From assembly GCA_905221615.1 (NCBI GenBank), contig CAJNDT010006201.1, positions 296,124 to 360,123 on the forward strand: 64,000 nucleotides of DNA. The letters run 5' to 3'. Shown here piece after piece: positions 20,765 through 33,963 of the stretch; the stretch's first letter is position 1, and the number at the start of each line of letters is the position of its first letter. Source of the stretch: Symbiodinium sp. CCMP2592 (taxonomy: Eukaryota > Sar > Dinophyceae > Suessiales > Symbiodiniaceae). The notes below the pieces were generated by a model. The model was not told where the DNA came from. It did no database searches and saw only the letters and a list, made by a program, of their open reading frames with translations. The position numbers were made by a program, and so were the translations under genes.

Positions 20765-22072
20765 CTGCCGTAACAGATCGGCTCCTGCGGTGTAAGTTCG
20801 GCTCCTGCAACCTACCCCAAACAATGCCGCAACACATCGGCTCTCGCAATACCCGAACAATGCCGTAATCGATCGGCTCCTGCAATACCCCAAACGATGC
20901 TGTAACAGATCGCCTCTTGCCAAGCCCCAAACAATGCCGCAATCGGCTTCTGCCCAAACAGTGCTATAACATATCCGCACCTGCAAAATCAGCATTCCAA
21001 CCAATGCCGTAACAGATCGGCTCCTGCGATACCCCAAACAATGCTGTAAAAGATCGGCTCTTGCAATACCTCAAACAATGCCGTAACAGATCGGCTCCTG
21101 CAATATCCCAAAAATTGTTTTAACAGATCGGCTCTTGCAATACCCCAAACAATGCCGTAACAGATCGGCTCCTGCAATACCCTAAACAATGCTGTAACAG
21201 ATCGGCTCTTGCAATACCCCAAACAAGGCCGCAACAGATCGGCTCCTGCAAGACACCAAACAATGCCATAACAGATGGGCTCCTGCAATACCCCAAGCAA
21301 TGCTGTAACAGATCGGCTCTTGCAATACCCCGAACAATGCCGTAACAGATCGGCTCCTGCAATCCCCAAACAATGCCGTAACTGCCGCAACAGATCGGTT
21401 CCTGCAGTACTTCCAAAATGCCGTAACAGATCGGCTTCCGCCGTACCCCAAACAGTGCCGTAACACATCGGCTGCAGTTCCCCAAACAATGGCGCAACAG
21501 ATCGGCTCCTACGGTGTAAGTTCGGCTCCTGCAATACCCCAAACATTGCTGTAACAGATCGGCTCTTGCGATACCCCAAAAATGCCGTAACAGATCGGCT
21601 CCTGCAATGCCCCAAACAATGCCGTAACAGATCGGTTCCCGCAGCAGCATAAAAATGCCGTAACAGATCGGCTTCTGCAATGCCCCAAACGATGCCGTAA
21701 CAGATCGGTTCCTGCAGCAGCTCAAAAATGCCGTAACAGATCGGCTTCCGCAATGCCCCAAACAATGCCGTAACAGAACGGTTCCTGCAGCAGCTCAAAC
21801 ATGCCGTAACAGATCGGCTTCTGCAGTACCCGAAACGATGCAGTAACAGATCGGTTCCTGCAGCAGCTCAAAAATGCCGTAACAGATCGGCTTCTGCAAT
21901 GCCCCAAACAATGCCGAAACAGATCGGTTCCCGCAGCAGCATAAAAATGCCGTAACAGATCGGCTTCTGTAGTACCCCAAACGATGCAGTAACAGATCGG
22001 TTCCTGCAGCAACTCAAAAATGCCGTAACAGATCGGCTTCTGCAATGCCCCAAACAATGCCGTAACAGATCA
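20765..22072. repeat. 37-bp satellite array, ~35 copies
   Basis: The unit contains GCCGTAACAGATCGGCTCCT followed by GCAATACCCCAAACAAT. The word TAACAG recurs every 37 bases. Two subtypes alternate in each half: CTCCTGCAATACC/CTCTTGCAATACC proximally and CTTCTGCAATGCC/TTCCTGCAGCAGC distally. The working unit is therefore about 74 bases. Since 37 is not a multiple of 3, the minus strand gives open frames in several phases, up to 269 codons, which I treat as artefact. The array ends abruptly at 22072 next to CACTATAGTCAGAGTGAG. Confidence 0.95.
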
Positions 22073-22269
22073 CTATAGTCAGAGTGAGTAATGTATATGC
22101 ATACGTACATGTAAAGGCATACATATGTATGCATGTATGTCTGTCTGTACCCATGTGTGTATATGAGACTGATAAGTTTAGGGCCTAACTAAATGACTAG
22201 CTAAATAGTATGTGGCTAAGTGGAACTTTGCACCAGCCGAAACCCAAAAAAGTTTTGCACCGACAACCA

Positions 22270-22452
22270 TTATATTGTTTGATATCGTATTTCCATGTCT
22301 TTAAGAAACTCGGCTTGGTAAATGGCAACCGTACTTGAGGTGTCGATTATCATATACGATATTCCGCCGTTGCCTGTCATGTAAGTTGATCTTGTGATCG
22401 TATGTGAATTAGTCATCCTCACAATGTTGATAACAGTCCTGATTAAACTCAC
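22270..22452 (-). CDS. Possible small exon, unknown (60 aa)
   Basis: The minus ORF from ATG 22452 encodes MTGNGGISYMIIDTSSTVAI and ends YQAEFLKDMEIRYQTI. This looks more like a folded protein than its surroundings do. No family is recognised and no splice support is evident. Confidence 0.2.
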   Translation of the reverse strand: MSLIRTVINIVRMTNSHTITRSTYMTGNGGISYMIIDTSSTVAIYQAEFLKDMEIRYQTI

Positions 22453-22679
22453 ATGAGTAACGAGTCATACATAAATGAAAACATTAGTGAGCAATATGAA
22501 CAACCGAAAAGATGAAGAAACAGTGACCGCCAGCATCACAACAAACAGCATTTTGGCATAAATTCTGATCATACTGTATCACTAGTACCAGTTGTTATAC
22601 TACGTCCATTAGTTTCAGCTTTGCCAGCCCTAGCAGCAACCCTGAACCCCCAGCCCCTTTGTAATCCCGGGGGTAGCGA

Positions 22680-22990
22680 GTCAACAACACCACCACCAAC
22701 AACAACAACAGCAACAACCGCAAAAATACATGATGAACGTGGTAAAGACGAGTACGAGATCAGCTGGTTCGAAGATTGTCAGTTTGGTTTGTTAGGGGAG
22801 GACGGGGAGTTAGGTCATACAGATCAAAGGAACGGAATGGGGCATACTCCATCGCAGGCAGTGTTGTCCGTATCTGTTTGTGTATTTTATGTTTTCGTGT
22901 CAGTCGCTGGACTTCATCAACAGCAACCACAGTGATGCACATGACAACAACAACAGCAGCACGTCAACAACAAGAACCCCAACAACCTTA
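22680..22990. repeat. CAA/CCA trinucleotide-rich tract
   Basis: Imperfect CAACAACAAC runs at about 22683-22720 and 22918-22990, with a non-repetitive centre. It is the C/A-rich counterpart of the G/T-rich tracts farther on. Confidence 0.55.
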
Positions 22991-25254
22991 CACAACCACA
23001 GAGTCATCTTATGGAGGTAAAGAAGATGCTGATGACCAGAATGAAACGAAACTGCATTCCTGGAACCCTAAACTTCGATCGAGGTACAGGGTTCATCCTC
23101 ACTTTCAGCTTGGGGGTGTCCTTGTTTAGGGCTTTCGCTGACGGTGTCTGCATGGCCGGGTCGAAGGGTCGGGTGGGGTGTAGGTAAGGCTGGGCGATTT
23201 GCGGGTCCCACCACAAAGTCGACTTTCCACGGTCAGACCTATGTCTATGTAGTCTGGCAGAACTTCAAGAACTCCTTGCACTCGCAGATACCCATGTAAA
23301 GCCCAGCACCATCCTGACCCTATGCAAGCCCTATGATCGTATCTAGAATCGCTTTGAAACCCTTATGCCCCAAAAGCTTCAACCCTACACTGTGCGAAGA
23401 CGAGGCCGTCAGCACTTGCCCCAGATGTGCGTGAAAGGTTGCGATTTTTGGTCCTGAGTTTACGATTTCAGGGGATTGCATGCACTACGGCTGATCAGAA
23501 AATCGTCAAAATCAAAGCATATCAAGTACTGGTACCAAAGGTGGTGCAAGATTGTATGGTGCAGCTGTATGGTCACAGCATCTGAGGGTTTGCACGCCTC
23601 CCCGTCGTTCGTGCGCAACACGCGCTCTTTTCCATGAGTGGTCTCCAAGATTGCTTGCAGCGTGTAGTACCAATGCTAGTCACCACCGGAAATCCAAAAT
23701 CAGCCTGGCACCGACTTTAGTGAGGGGATTTTGGCAACTACGATAATGAAGAATACTTTAGGGCACTACGAGGTTGATATGATAGTCACGGTGTCCTCAT
23801 TTGAGCATGTTGGGGTAGCGGAAATCCTTTTATCAGAGTTCAGTGCCTTTCAAAGGTGCCCTGAGTCCACACCAAAACCCTCAACACGGCTACGCAATAA
23901 GCAGCTAAGGAAGATGTGGACAGGGTTTGTGAGGCCTGGGGAATGCGAGGTCTTGCTTGTTTTCCCCATGAAACCGAGTCGGAATTATAGGTAATCTCTA
24001 GGTTTGTATAATTCAGGAAAGGAAATGCGCAGAGCACTACGTCATAACGACAAGTGAGACAAGCATGATCAAAACGACGCACAAGGCTTGTTTCAACGCT
24101 CACTCCCGATGAAGATCCCCTGCCCCCAAGACCGTCAGCCATCAGACGTGGCTTTCCTCCGCCAGTCTTGTAAACGCTAAACCAGGGGCCTGTGCCAGAA
24201 GAAAACAAGCCCTACAGGCCCTACAGCACTAAACCTTAAGGCAGACTCGTGGGCATCCTGCTGGCAAGGTCGCCGTCAGCGAGCATGGGAAAATTTAGCA
24301 TAAGCTTGTGGCTTGTAGATGTGATGTTCGAGGAGTTGCCAGCAGCAACACCCATGGGTTGGCTTAACCGGCTTAACCAAAGCTACGAGCACTTGTCAGC
24401 ATTGCCTCTGATTTTGATCTCACGTTTGAGCTGACGCCGTGGTTTTGGACGCAATCGCGTTGGGTGCTTGAGGGGAAATCTGGGAGGATAACAAGTTGTG
24501 AGACATGGCAAAGCGACCCCTCAGGGCCACGGTACATTGACAGACTTGATCGACAATGGCCCAACACATCTTTACGGCTATGATGTCATCCCACTTAGTA
24601 CTACTTAGAAGTAGTTTGCTCCTTCTGGACCGCTGCAACCTCGCCTGCAACCCCGAGTTCCGACACGGAGCGGCCGCGAGCGAAGTATGAAGGACCCTTT
24701 ATGCCTATATCAGAGAACCTGAAAGGCTTCTTCGCTGCGGCTGACAGGCAGGTGAGCGTTGTGTAATGGTGGCTTTGAGGTTATGGTTTGGGGAGATGCT
24801 TGGGATTGCACATGTTGGCGCGCGTGCGTGCTTGTTTGTTTGTTTCTTTGTTTGTTTGTTTGTGGTGGGTCGGGTTGAGGCTGGGGCAGGGGTTATAGGC
24901 AGTTATAGCTTGTTGTTTGGGGTCATAGGTCTTGAACGGAAGGACCATTGGAGACGCGCTTGCTTGTGTAGAGCTCCTAGACGCAACAGAGGGTACCTTG
25001 AGCAAGTTCCTGTCTTAACCACGATACTGCTAGGATGCATATTTATCATGAACTCCAAACCTTCCAGGTTTTTGATCTTGAACCCGTTGCGGCTGAACAA
25101 TTACCCGCTGTTGTTGTGCGGGTTGCTCTTGTTGAAAAGTTGCTTAAGCACAAACACTACACTTTAGCATGTGGATGAAGGTACCGCCCCGTGGGGCACA
25201 GGGTTGTGGGGTTTAGGGAGTGGGGGGTTGAAGGTGAGGTGTTTAAGGGATTAG

Positions 25255-26075
25255 CTGTTGCTTTACTGTTGTTGTCAGTGGCATCGTCGTCGTGGATATG
25301 GTGTGGTTGCGGTTGTGGTAAGTGTAGTTTAAGTTGTTGTCGTTGTCGGTTGTGGTTGTTGTTGTCGTTGGCAGTGGTGGTGTTGGTGGTTGTGATGGTG
25401 ATGGGAGGCCGGGGGGGGATTTGGTGGTCGTGGTGTGAGTGCAAAGGGGGTTGTTGCTATTGTTGTCATCGTTGTTGTCGTTGTCGTTGTGTGGTGATGT
25501 TGTCATTGTCCTTGTTGTTGTCGTTGCGGTTGCGGTTGCGGTTGCGGTTGTTGTTGTTGTTGTTGCTGTTGCTGTTGCTGCTGCTGTTGCTGTTATTGTT
25601 GTTGTTGTCGTCGTCGATGTCGTCGTTGTCGTGGCTGTTGTAGCTGCTGTTAAACATATTACTACTATTACTCTTGCTGTTGTCGTTGTTATTGATGATG
25701 TTCTTGATGTCTGCGTGTGTGCGCGTGTCTGTGTGTTTGTGGGTTGTGTGTCTGTGTCTGTGTCTCGCTCTGTCTGTGTCTCTGTCTGTCTGTCTGTGTG
25801 CGTGTGTGTGTGTGTGTGTTTGTGTTTTTGCTTGTTGTGCGCTGGGTCTTGTTGATTGTTGCTTGTTGTTGGTTGTTGATGGTGGTGGTGGTTGCGGTGG
25901 GGTTGCAGATGTGGTCGTCTTTGCGGCTGGCGATGATTCTGTTGTTGTTGTTGTCGTCGCTGCTAGTGGTGTTGCGGTTGTGCTTGTGCCTGTTGATATT
26001 TACTGTTGTTGGCATTGGTGTTGCTGGTGGTCGTTGTTGCTGTTGTCGTTGTTCTTTGTATTTCGGTCTCAGTCC
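25255..26075. repeat. GTT/GTC/GTG trinucleotide-rich tract
   Basis: About 800 bases of imperfect GTTGTT, GTTGTC, GTTGCG and GCTGTT repeats, including a (TGTC)n/(GT)n section at about 25710-25830. It is strongly G/T-rich on the + strand. Several frames are open on both strands; none is supported as a gene. Confidence 0.8.
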
Positions 26076-26454
26076 GTCCGAAGTATTCCGATGTAATGTA
26101 AGTGAGTAGACCCTGACCCTCATTTTCTGTATCCCTTGCAAGAGTGCTAAGCCGGAGTACCTTCACCCTGTTGGCTAGCAAGATCTGAGACCCAGACATC
26201 TTTCCCAAGTCTTCGAACATTTTCCAGTCCGAACTTATAGAAGGTGCAGTAGGAAAAACTCGTGCTGCAGCTAGGCTAGGGTTTGTTGCACAGGACGCAT
26301 TGCGCGGTGAGACACGGTGTGTGCATGTGTGTGAGCGCGCACACATATATGGCATCGCTTCCGCATAGGTATGCGAGCACAGAACTGAAGCCCAAGCCCA
26401 AACCCTAGGAAGTCGGAGTAAGGCTGCATGAAGCAATACTATCATTTGTAAAGC

Positions 26455-26760
26455 ATAATTCAGGAGTAACTATAATTAGCCATATGACCATGTAAACATG
26501 CAGTACAATAAGTATAGTAATAATAGTATAACAATGTAACCGTGTAATAGTACAAAACTGCATGATATAAAATATAGCAACACAGGAACCTACAACAACA
26601 TACTAACATGCTAATATAAGAACATATCACTATCGAAAGACAAACATACAAAAATAGTAACAAAATTGTAAAATCATACAATAAGATGATAATGTAATAT
26701 AGTTGTATAATTAAAGAACACAGATACAACAATACCAGTAATCATAAGAAACAGTCTATT
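26455..26760. other. A/T-rich spacer
   Basis: Rich in ATAATAGTATAAC-type sequence. A 90-codon minus frame of Tyr, Leu, Ile and Cys is a direct result of the composition. No feature is supported. Confidence 0.6.
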
Positions 26761-27659
26761 CTGACACTCCCTTGAAATTCCTGTCAGCGCGGCTTCTTCC
26801 TCGGCTTGGTTTTGCTGGTTGCCGCCGATGTTGCCGCTTCGGTGGTCCTTGCTTCTGCCGGGCGACGGGAGGTGCATGGACATATGCGTGGACCAACTCG
26901 TTCTTTACGGTATGATGAGGGTGTTGGCGATAGTTTTTTGGGAAGCCAGGGAATGATAGCATGCACGCCAGGAAGGAGCGGAAGCATAAGTGCAGGTGAG
27001 CAGAAGCACAACAGCCCTGAGCATGAAAACTTTGAAAAAGGGTGGTGCTGAATGTCGTTATGTTGATGCTGCATTGATGTCGATGATGGTATCATACGGG
27101 TGACGACGATCATGCTGGTGAAGTTGCTGCTGATCGGAACGATGGTGAGGAATGATGTTGTTGTTGCTGCTGGCGATGATCATGACGGTGGCAGTCCAGA
27201 CGGTGACAATCGTGAAGTTGCCTAGTTTGGTGTTTGGCGTCATGGTCTTGTCTTTCTCTTGTGCAGGTTGTGTTGCAAGCCCAAAACCTGTCGAATGTTG
27301 ATCTGACCGGGCGGGTTAGGGTTGATGCTCATGTCGCTCAGTGATCTGACTCTTGAGGTGTGTTTCGGGATCAGGGTTTGGGCTTCAGGATTTGGGGCAT
27401 GGGCCTTCAATTTCGGTATGTAGGGGTACGACAGTTTGCGGCAGCCGGGCTTTGCAGTCTGTCGTCACAAGGGGAGGCGTGCTTATATTGGTGTTACAAT
27501 CCTCTCAGCAACCTTATGGATCCCCGATAGAACTGTTATAGAAGCCTGATAGACGTGCAGGTGTTGTTCCTTTGCATCGTCTGTGGCGTTCTGCTGGCCG
27601 TTGACTTCACAGTTGCTGTGGAGATGGGCGTAGGCCAGGACTCAGTTGCATCGGCAGGG

Positions 27660-27990
27660 CAACAACAACTGTATTAGATTATAGTTTATTACGAAATCTC
27701 AGAGCATGCTATAACGTGCCATAACATATTGTACAACATGTTGTGTTATGTTATGCTATACTTTACGATATCATAGTATAGCGGAATGGGTCGTAATGTA
27801 CTACAATACAGACAGTACAGTGTGATATATTATATACCATAATATCTGGTGGTATGTGGCAATATGCTATGCTTGTTTAAAAATATAATATGTTTTAGTC
27901 TACCACAATACGGCATAGTAATATATTGTACTGTAATTGTACTCTAGTCTGTTTTGTTACAATATGTTTATATAAGAATAGTCTTCTTCT
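27660..27990. other. A/T-rich spacer with quasi-palindromic TATAGT/ACTATA words
   Basis: Variants of TTATGCTATA and ATACCATAATAT recur. No gene is seen. Confidence 0.5.
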
Positions 27991-28159
27991 GTAAAGTGTA
28001 GGATTTGTAGCATTAATGGCCATAGCAGCAACATGAATCAATATGGTAGTGGTTGTGGTTGTGGTAGCAGGTGCCGGGGCAGACACGAATCGTAATGAAT
28101 GTGTTCGGTAGTACGAGTAGGAGCCCGCACCTTTTTCAAGACCGATGGCGATGATGATC

Positions 28160-28400
28160 CCCACACCTTGAACCTGAACCCTAAAACTTCAAACCCTAAG
28201 CCCCTAAACCCCTAAACCTTGTGATGCCCCTTCGGGACTTGGAACTTCCTTGAAGCGTTGGAAGCTCTGTTGCTTTGTTATTGCGCAGTCGTAGACTTCT
28301 GGGATTACAGCCGATGCGATAGCCAAATTACCCGCATTCAACCCTAAAACCCGGCTAAACCCCAAACCCTGAACCGTAAACCCCTAAACCCCAAACCCAT
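28160..28400 (-). repeat. Two CCCTAAA-type clusters
   Basis: Blocks at about 28165-28222 and 28340-28400 contain repeated CCCTAAAC, CCCCTAAACC and AACCCTGAACC, telomere-like and degenerate. Confidence 0.6.
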
Positions 28401-28499
28401 CAAGGATGCCAGGTCAAGTCTGCCCTGACATAGTCTTCCGTCTGGGTCGCACCACTTACCGGTTTAGGAATTAGGGTTTAGGCTTCGGCGTGTCATACA

Positions 28500-28880
28500 T
28501 CTGTGGCCTGTTCGTGTTGTTGGTACTGTTGGTATTGCTGGTGTTGTTCTTGCTCTGATTGTTTTACTGATATTGTTCTGGTTGTTGTTATTAATGTTCT
28601 TCTTGTGGTTGGTGTTCGTGGTGGTGCTGCTGCTGCTGCTGCTGGTGCTGATGCTGGTGCTGGTGCTGGTGCTGGTGCTGGTGGTGGTGGTGGTGGTGGT
28701 GGTGGTGGTGGTGGTGGTGGTGGTGGTGGTGGTGGTGGTGGGGTGGTTGGCTGGTGGTGGCGGCGGCGGTGGTGGTGGTGGTGTCGTTGTCGTTGTGGCT
28801 GTTGTCGTCGTTGTTGCTGTTGCTGGTGTTGGTGTTAGCGTTGGTGATGTTGGTGGTGGTGGTGGTGGTTTCGTTTCGTT
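28500..28880. repeat. TGG/TGC/GTT trinucleotide tract
   Basis: A (GCT/GGT)n section leads into an almost pure (GGT)n run at about 28678-28742, then mixed GTT/GTC. The 110-codon poly-Val, poly-Gly and poly-Cys-Trp frames are artefacts. Confidence 0.9.
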
Positions 28881-28996
28881 TTACACGCCGCTAAGGAGGT
28901 CCTAGCTGTGCGACAGGATAAGTAGGTCAGGCTTTGAGCCCGGTCGCATAGCGACGCATCACGGGTTGATGCACCATCCTGAGAAGCAGAGCTCGA

Positions 28997-29102
28997 TTGG
29001 TGGTGGTGGTGGTGGTGGTGGTGGTGGTGGTGGTGGTGGTGGTGGTGGTGGTGGTGGTGGTGGTGGTGGTGGTGGTGGTGGTGGTGGTGGTGGTGGTGGT
29101 GG
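28997..29102. repeat. (TGG)n microsatellite, ~35 units
   Basis: About 105 uninterrupted bases of TGG. Confidence 0.98.
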
Positions 29103-29560
29103 TTGGTTGTTGTTGGTTGCTGTTGGTTGCTGTTGGTTGTTGTTGGCTGTTATTGGTTGTTGTTGGTTGTTGTTGGTTGTTGGTTGTTGTTGGTTGTTGG
29201 TTGGTTGCTGGTTGTGGTTTTTGTTGTTGTTGTTTGTTGGGTTTTGCTTGTTGCTTGTTGTGTGATGCTTGTTGTTTGCTGCGTGTTGTCTATTGTTTGC
29301 CGTTCGTTGCTTGTTGCTTGATGTGTGGTTTATGTTGTTTTGTTGTTGCGGCTGTTGGTTTTGGTGTTGATGTCGTTGTCGTTGTGGTTGTGGTTGTGGT
29401 TGTGGTGGTTTTTGTTATTGTTGGTGGTGGTGGCGGCGGCGGTGTTGTCGTGTCGTCGTTGTTGTTGTTGTTGTTGCCATTGTCGTTGTGGTTGAGGTCG
29501 TGGTTGTGAATTAGGTTGCGGTTGTAGTTGTGAGTTTGGTGTTTGTTGCTGGCATTCTTG
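29103..29560. repeat. TTGGTTGTTG-type cryptic repeat
   Basis: GTTGGTTGTT and GTTGGTTGCT units, about 12-15 bases each, pass gradually into GTT/GTC trinucleotides. It continues the G/T-rich domain. Confidence 0.75.
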
Positions 29561-29599
29561 TTGCTGTCGTTGTTTTCGTATTTGCCCTCCCCCCACGTC

Positions 29600-32500
29600 C
29601 GCGACTCCCCGGTTGTTGTTGTCGTCCCGCCCCCCATCTCCCACCCCCCCAGTCTCTGTCAAAGTGCTTTGAAAGACTAGGCAGTTTGACAGGTTGCCCC
29701 GCTCAGCATGTGTTTGCCGAGTAAGTTCGGGCGTGACACATGCCAGGCGCAAACCTGCGGCGTGAGCCTCCCTTGGAGCCTGTCCTTGCCACTGCCGGGC
29801 TTTGTATTTTCGAGTAGCTGAGTAGCTTCGGACAGGCCTCCAACATCCCTATGCACCAAACTTGCCCATGTCCTAATGCAAAGTTTGGGATGAAGCTTTG
29901 ACAATGCGCCCAGTTCCGAATCGAATTTTGGCCCAGAGTCAGCTACGCTCCTTCATGCACGAATTCGGGCAGTTGCCTCAGACTTTCCTCGACAGCTGCC
30001 GATCCGAGAGCACAAGTAATGGCTGTATCTGTCAGTCCGCTGTTTTTTGTTTGTCACGGTCTTTCCCTTGCTCTATGCCTCTTTCTCCCTTCCTCACTTT
30101 CTCTGGCTCCCTCTCTAAATCTGCCGTGTTTGTTGTCGGGTCAGCCCGAGCTTTGGATTGGTGCTAAATTTCAGTCCATGGTTTTTCCGGGACGCACTTG
30201 TGCCGGAACAACAGCAACTGCAGAGCTTGGATGTTGTGTTTGAGGCAGCCCACCTTGGGTTTAGTTTCCGTTCATTCAAGGGGTCTTGGCTTCGGGTTTA
30301 GCGCTTCGGGCCTTCTCGGGTTAAGGCTGTGTTGAGATCGGCCGTCTGATGGCACCGGCCACTGGGGAAGCGCGAGAGGGGAGTGCGAAGGGCCAGCAGC
30401 CGAGTGTCCTTGGGAGACTTAGCGAGAGGAGGCAACAGTGGATAGCTCCAGTTAGGGCACTATTGTTTTCAATTCCTCGATAGGGGTTCACTGCTCTCCA
30501 CGATCCGTCCATTAAAGCTTCCCTTCAAAGCAGAACGGACATGTACTTGCGACAGAAACCGAAGATTCCTGAAGGTTTCGGGTTCCAGGGTTTAGAGTGT
30601 AACAGACCTTGGGCTGGGCCTTCGCCGAAGCGCGCAATTCGATCGCTTGGCAGCCGATGAGGCTATTCCTACTGCTATTCCTCTAGCTAGGCTGAAACTT
30701 GGGCTCTAAGGGAGGGCTTAGGACTTAGGCGTGGACTTAAAGCGGCAACCCAGAAATGGTTCTGCCTCATCCAGCGCGGGTGCGTGTCGGTGGTTCCGGG
30801 ATAAGGCCTGTGCTGTCACCACGAAATTTGCTGGAAGGCGACTTCAGGTTTGCGAGATTGTCACGGTTTAGGACTTGAGCGAAGTTGAGGGCCTTATTCA
30901 AGACGACAGGGGCGGGGCATGATCATGTATATCAATCAACCTTGGGTAATATAGGGGCCTGGGCAATAAGAATGGGACTTTGGGGTACACTATATTCATG
31001 TTCGTCATCCGGCCCTCCCGTGTTAGGAGTTAGAGGCAGAAGAGTCTGCTAAGTTGTGCAGGATTCCTGAAGCTGAAGGGGCGTCATATGGCTTCATGAA
31101 GCTTGAGGGTTTAGGGTTTCGCATTGAGCTTGTTTGGTCAGGGGATATCCGGGTTTTGGGAGGGTCTGGCAGGTCTTGATTGGCTAACTACGGGGGCCCG
31201 AATAGTTAGAAGGTCTTTTCGTGTATTGGAGACAACAATTGCAATAACGAGCCGCAAGGAAAACTGTCCCGAATTTCACCAACCCCTTTGGAACCACCGT
31301 GCTGGCGAGCTGTGTGCATTTACCAGGGCATACGTCTGCCCATCAGTGGACAAACGGCACTTCCCGAGTCGAGACCTTGTCCAATCGAGACGTGACGACC
31401 GTGACAGCTGGGGGCAACATACTGGAAAATTCGGAGCAGATTATTAGGTTTGCGGGAGGCTTTATATGTAGGCATCATGCGTGTGTAGACACTTTCTGAG
31501 CTGTTCCTTTCGGTCTCTGAGGGTTTACGCTCTAGGCTCCATTGGTTTTGACTTGGTGTCGTCACCTGCTGATACTTCGGAGGAGCACAGGAATCTGAGG
31601 CAACATCTCTGCTTGAAAGCTGCATGAAGCATATCCAGCAATGCATGTGGGCTCGCATTAGTTAAGACTCGCTGGCCCTGCCCACAACCCGACGTTCAAT
31701 CTGCAGCCTTGCATCCAGCTCATGAGCGCAATTCTCACACCTAGAGTTTCGGGTAGAGACGCCACATACCGCCCCGTACCGATCTAACTGTGCCGCCCTG
31801 TCCTGCGCCCCGTACCATGTTCATGTTGGCCGCCTTCTTGAACGGCGTCAAGAAGGGGTTGCCGCCCGATGCAATGCTTGGAGCTTGAGTGAGAGCTGTA
31901 GGTAGGGGCGATAGGTATCTCAAGAACTATAGCTGAAGACCAGAAGTTTCTCCGGTATGATCCTAACTCCTTGCAAGAACCTGCGATTGAGGGTTGAGGT
32001 CGGGTTTCGATTGAGGGCATGGGCTACGGGAATGAGAAATGACAGTGCAAGAAGGTTCAACAATCGGCACGGGGTTTGCGATGGCCTGCATGTTGCGAAG
32101 CTTATGACACACATTTGCTAGTCGTTTCTGGAAATCCCATGTTTTTGGACTTCGAGTTGATGGCGCAATGTGAGTTTTACTTGAAGGCGGTGTAGGCCAG
32201 ATGTTCCGGATGTTGCTAACGCTGGGGCGTCGAAGTAAGCTTCTGGCATTGCAAGGGCTACAAGTCAAAACTCCTGATGGGTCAAGTCCAGCACTGGAAC
32301 TAGAAGCGCGAATGCAGAGCGATTTCTGGCAACGGCAGACTCCACATGCAGAAGTTACAGGTGGATCTTGGACAAGTCAGAGCCGGCACAATTCAGAAAA
32401 TTTGGTAGCAACTGGAGGAGCTTGCAATTCTAAACACCGAACACGTAACAAGGTTTGACTAAGCCTATGACCTTGAGAGTGCATCCACGGAAATTCCATC

Positions 32501-33820
32501 CGACATGTCAGCTCGCAGCCAATGCGAAAACGACCCGTCACCAGCAGCATACAGGAGGTTGTGAAAACCAGATCCAAGAGTGCTTTTCGTACCTACGTGG
32601 ATTGGCAGTCAGCGAGCTAGCTGGGAAGAAACAACTTTCATCTCGACTAGCAGCTCATGCTCGCAGGCTGGACCTTGAAACCAACGAACGGAAATCTTAA
32701 AATTCTCGGCTTCCAAACTTGGTCATTGTCGTTTTAAGCCGCGAAAGCCCCGACTGCTCGTTCGCCTCTCAGTAATGAAGAGCTGAGACGCCTCGTGCCT
32801 CGGCAGATTTGTCTGTCGTGGGGTCAATGTACGGGCTGCGGCTACTCGCCTGTGAAGGGTTTCGGTTGGAGTTGCATACCATTCGCCTTTCAGGTTGCTC
32901 TAGAATCCAGCAGCTTGCAGTGAGTTAGTGCTTGAATATTGCTATGTTTGAAGACTGCCCTGCAGCACATATCGTTCACGGGGAAGCATTGTCCAGGCCG
33001 ACGCCAGTCAGAGATTGCCAAATGTTTGAAGCTTGCAGTATCCATAGGGTATAGGATCCGTGGGTTTTGACGGTACCCGTGTGAGGTTTTGGAAGCATGA
33101 AAGCACGGATACTTTCACACTGCAAGCCCAAAGAGGCTAAAGCAGTGGCTTTTTGGGGCGTGGGATTCGGGTCCCAGATGCGATTTAGGATATTGGTGGG
33201 CCGCAAGTACTCGGCGGTCAGGATCTAGTTTAAGGTTTAGGGTTTAGGGATTTGTCGGGGGGTTTGGTTTTGGATCTCCTTCTATGTAAGGACTTGGCTA
33301 CGGGACTGTCGAGGTTCATGGTTTTCCTGAAGTAGACACTGGATAGAGAGAGAACTCACCTCACCGAAATCTATTTTCGGAAGCTGCGGTGCCTGTGGGG
33401 TCTTGGTCATACTCAGAGGATCCGCCGGCTTGGTTAGAAAGCAGGGTGAACAGTAAGGCAACCACAGGCACCTATAGCCCGACTTACTACGACCCTCTTC
33501 AGCTACAGGAGGGCCGCACGGCGTGCAAGCCCACCTCGGGCGATCAGAAGGCACCGAAGTCCTAAACCGTAAGCTCCCAAACTTCAAGCTAAACCCAACA
33601 TTGAAATTAACACCTTTAAACTCACCCCGTAAGCTCAGCAATATCGGGGCCTGAACAATCAGGAAGCTTGTTCCTTAGGGTGCCTTGCTACCAAGCCGCT
33701 AAAGTCTCCCCGAAATCCTATGCCAATCATCAAAGCCCCTATATTCAGATCCCCGGTTAAGCCCCCTATAGACCCCGAAAAGAGGCCGTCCCAGAACCGT
33801 ACCAAACCGACTAGTTTGGT
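29600..33820. other. No convincing gene; scattered TTTAGGG motifs
   Basis: Short open frames on both strands lack recognisable domains. The best are 32201-32458 and 32455-32700 on the + strand, the latter with a plausible helical end (RLAAHARRLDLETNERK). Single TTTAGGG or CCCTAAA motifs recur. Half-elements of the GGGGCCT inverted-repeat family occur at about 30950 and 33635. Confidence 0.5.
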
Positions 33821-33829
33821 TATTCCCTA

Positions 33830-33910
33830 GACCCCAATCCCCAGACCCTACTCCCTAATCCCTAAACCTTAATCCCTAAACCTCAATCCCTAAACCCCTA
33901 ACCCTTCTAG
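33830..33910 (-). repeat. CCCTAAA-type cluster (AATCCCTAAACC)
   Basis: Six to eight units of CCCTAAACCTCAATCCCTAAACC-like sequence in 80 bases. Irregular phase. Confidence 0.65.
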
Positions 33911-33963
33911 GCCGACTCCTGGAGGAGAAAGCAGATTTTGGGGTTAAGGGGATTTGGGGGTTT

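Noticed and set aside
20989..21798. 269-codon minus ORF
   Set aside because: It lies entirely within the 37-bp satellite and the other frames are open too.
26460..26732. 90-codon minus ORF with many Tyr/Leu/Ile
   Set aside because: Composition of an A/T-rich spacer; no protein-like pattern.
33282..33641. 119-codon minus ORF
   Set aside because: No domain, and much of it overlaps telomere-like and GGGGCCT-family repeat sequence.
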